Shown piece by piece: positions 63,411-64,000 of a stretch of 64,000 nucleotides of DNA. Source of the DNA: Methylobacterium sp. J-067 (lineage in GTDB: Bacteria > Pseudomonadota > Alphaproteobacteria > Rhizobiales > Beijerinckiaceae). The notes beneath the pieces are model-generated. The model had not been told where the DNA came from. It did not search any database and saw nothing but the letters and a program-made list of their open reading frames with translations. The stretch is taken from the NCBI RefSeq assembly GCF_022829465.1, contig NZ_JAKSXZ010000128.1:62001-126000 (forward strand), in the 5' to 3' direction. Numbering within the stretch: the stretch's first letter is position 1; every line of letters starts with the position of its first letter. Made by a program: the position numbers and the translations under genes.

Positions 63411-64000
63411 GTGATCCAACGTGACGACCACGGCGGCATCGCCGTGCTCACCCTCTCCAATCCGCCCGTCAACGCCCTCGGCGCCGAACTCCGCGCCCGG
63501 CTCGACGCCGCCCTGGCCGAAACCTTCGCGGACGAGACCGTGCGCGCCGTCGTGCTGGCGGCCGAGGGCAAGCTGTTCGTCGGCGGGGCCGACATCAGTG
63601 AGTTCGGCAAGCCGCCGCAATCGCCGATCCTGCCCGACATCCTGGCCCGGCTGGACGCCGCCCCGAAGCCGGTGGTCGCCGCCATCAACGGCGCGGCGCT
63701 CGGCGGCGGACTCGAACTGGCGCTCGCCTGCCACGCACGGCTCGCCGCACCGGGGGCGAAGCTCGGCCTGCCGGAGATCAAGCTCGGGCTCATTCCCGGC
63801 GCGGGCGGGACGCAGCGCCTGCCGCGCCTGATCGGCCCGGCCCCCGCCTTCGCCATGATGCTGACCGGCGAGCCGGTGAGCGCCGGCCGGGCCGCCGAAC
63901 TTGGCTTCGTGGACAAGGTGGACCTCGGTGACCTCGTGGAGGCCGCGCGGGTTCATGCCCGCGAGTTGGCCGATGCCAAACAGTTGCCCCGCGCCCGTGA
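63411..64000 (+). CDS. enoyl-CoA hydratase, probable N-terminus of FadB/FadJ-type multifunctional enzyme (runs off right edge)
   Basis: About 196 residues are in the window, starting at the GTG at 63411 after GGGAGGG. The crotonase fold is complete: LSNPPVNALG, FVGGADISEFG (oxyanion hole), INGAALGGGLELALAC, LPEIKLGLIPGAGGTQRLPR with both catalytic Glu regions of a hydratase, and FVDKV. The style fits the hydratase half of bifunctional beta-oxidation enzymes with a C-terminal 3-hydroxyacyl-CoA dehydrogenase, but that part lies outside the window. Confidence 0.85.
   Translation, partial: MIQRDDHGGIAVLTLSNPPVNALGAELRARLDAALAETFADETVRAVVLAAEGKLFVGGADISEFGKPPQSPILPDILARLDAAPKPVVAAINGAALGGGLELALACHARLAAPGAKLGLPEIKLGLIPGAGGTQRLPRLIGPAPAFAMMLTGEPVSAGRAAELGFVDKVDLGDLVEAARVHARELADAKQLPRAR

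Overview
The window is about 70% G+C and carries many alphaproteobacterial lineage markers: an EcfG-like sigma factor, DUF1236, an extensin-like lipoprotein, an archaeal-length phosphatidylserine decarboxylase, a YafK-type L,D-transpeptidase with a perfect CtrA-type box, and a complex I NDUFA9-like protein. Together these point to a Hyphomicrobiales chromosome, most like Methylobacterium/Methylorubrum. That assignment is inferred from gene content and composition only. No tRNA, rRNA, CRISPR array, insertion sequence or prophage was recognised.

Layout. 0-6.6 kb: end of rlmJ, a secreted RNase T2 with a secreted companion, a parDE module, an extensin-like lipoprotein, an amidase, an AI-2E family exporter and moaE. 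6.7-7.7 kb: a tandem two-domain gamma-carbonic-anhydrase-like protein. 7.7-11.1 kb: a polar amino-acid ABC importer. 11.5-17.0 kb: a livHMGF importer with a small membrane protein and a substrate-binding protein. 17.2-24.2 kb: a dicarboxylate/amino-acid symporter with an orphan binding protein, a DUF1007-NicO nickel/cobalt pair, a beta-keto acid cleavage enzyme with a second orphan binding protein, and a ferritin-like stress protein. 24.2-31.8 kb: a giant autotransporter with a PAP2 acid-phosphatase passenger, a LOG protein, a LysM protein and an Atm1-like exporter. 32.0-36.5 kb: a NitT/TauT-type importer, a higBA-like toxin-antitoxin pair and a beta-hydroxyacid dehydrogenase. 36.6-41.3 kb: psd-pssA phospholipid synthesis, mscL, DUF1236, an EcfG-like sigma factor and a class II glutamine amidotransferase.

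41.4-52.6 kb (minus strand) is a tightly coupled ten-gene respiratory operon: actA, actB, a fused actC-actD, actE, actF, an unknown membrane protein, then coxB (with cytochrome c domain), coxA, coxC and coxD. It encodes an alternative complex III (quinol to cytochrome c) together with an A2-type caa3 oxygen reductase, so one transcript could supply a whole quinol-to-oxygen branch. Divergent from it is an 854-residue ABC-exporter-like protein whose nucleotide site is degenerate. 55.4-59.4 kb holds the L,D-transpeptidase, a metallo-beta-lactamase-fold hydrolase and the NDUFA9-like protein. 59.4-64.0 kb is an acyl-CoA cluster (CoA-transferase, IclR regulator, enoyl-CoA isomerase-like, nitronate-monooxygenase-like) facing a divergent enoyl-CoA hydratase that runs off the right edge.

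Most striking observations: (1) the two gamma-CA domains have lost complementary zinc histidines, so that together they carry exactly one full set; (2) the ACIII-caa3 operon with an ActC-ActD fusion and an unknown conserved-position gene; (3) an acid phosphatase on an autotransporter; (4) a pseudo-ABC protein with three copies of an exporter-type NBD motif. All functional statements rest on reading motifs; no database search was run.
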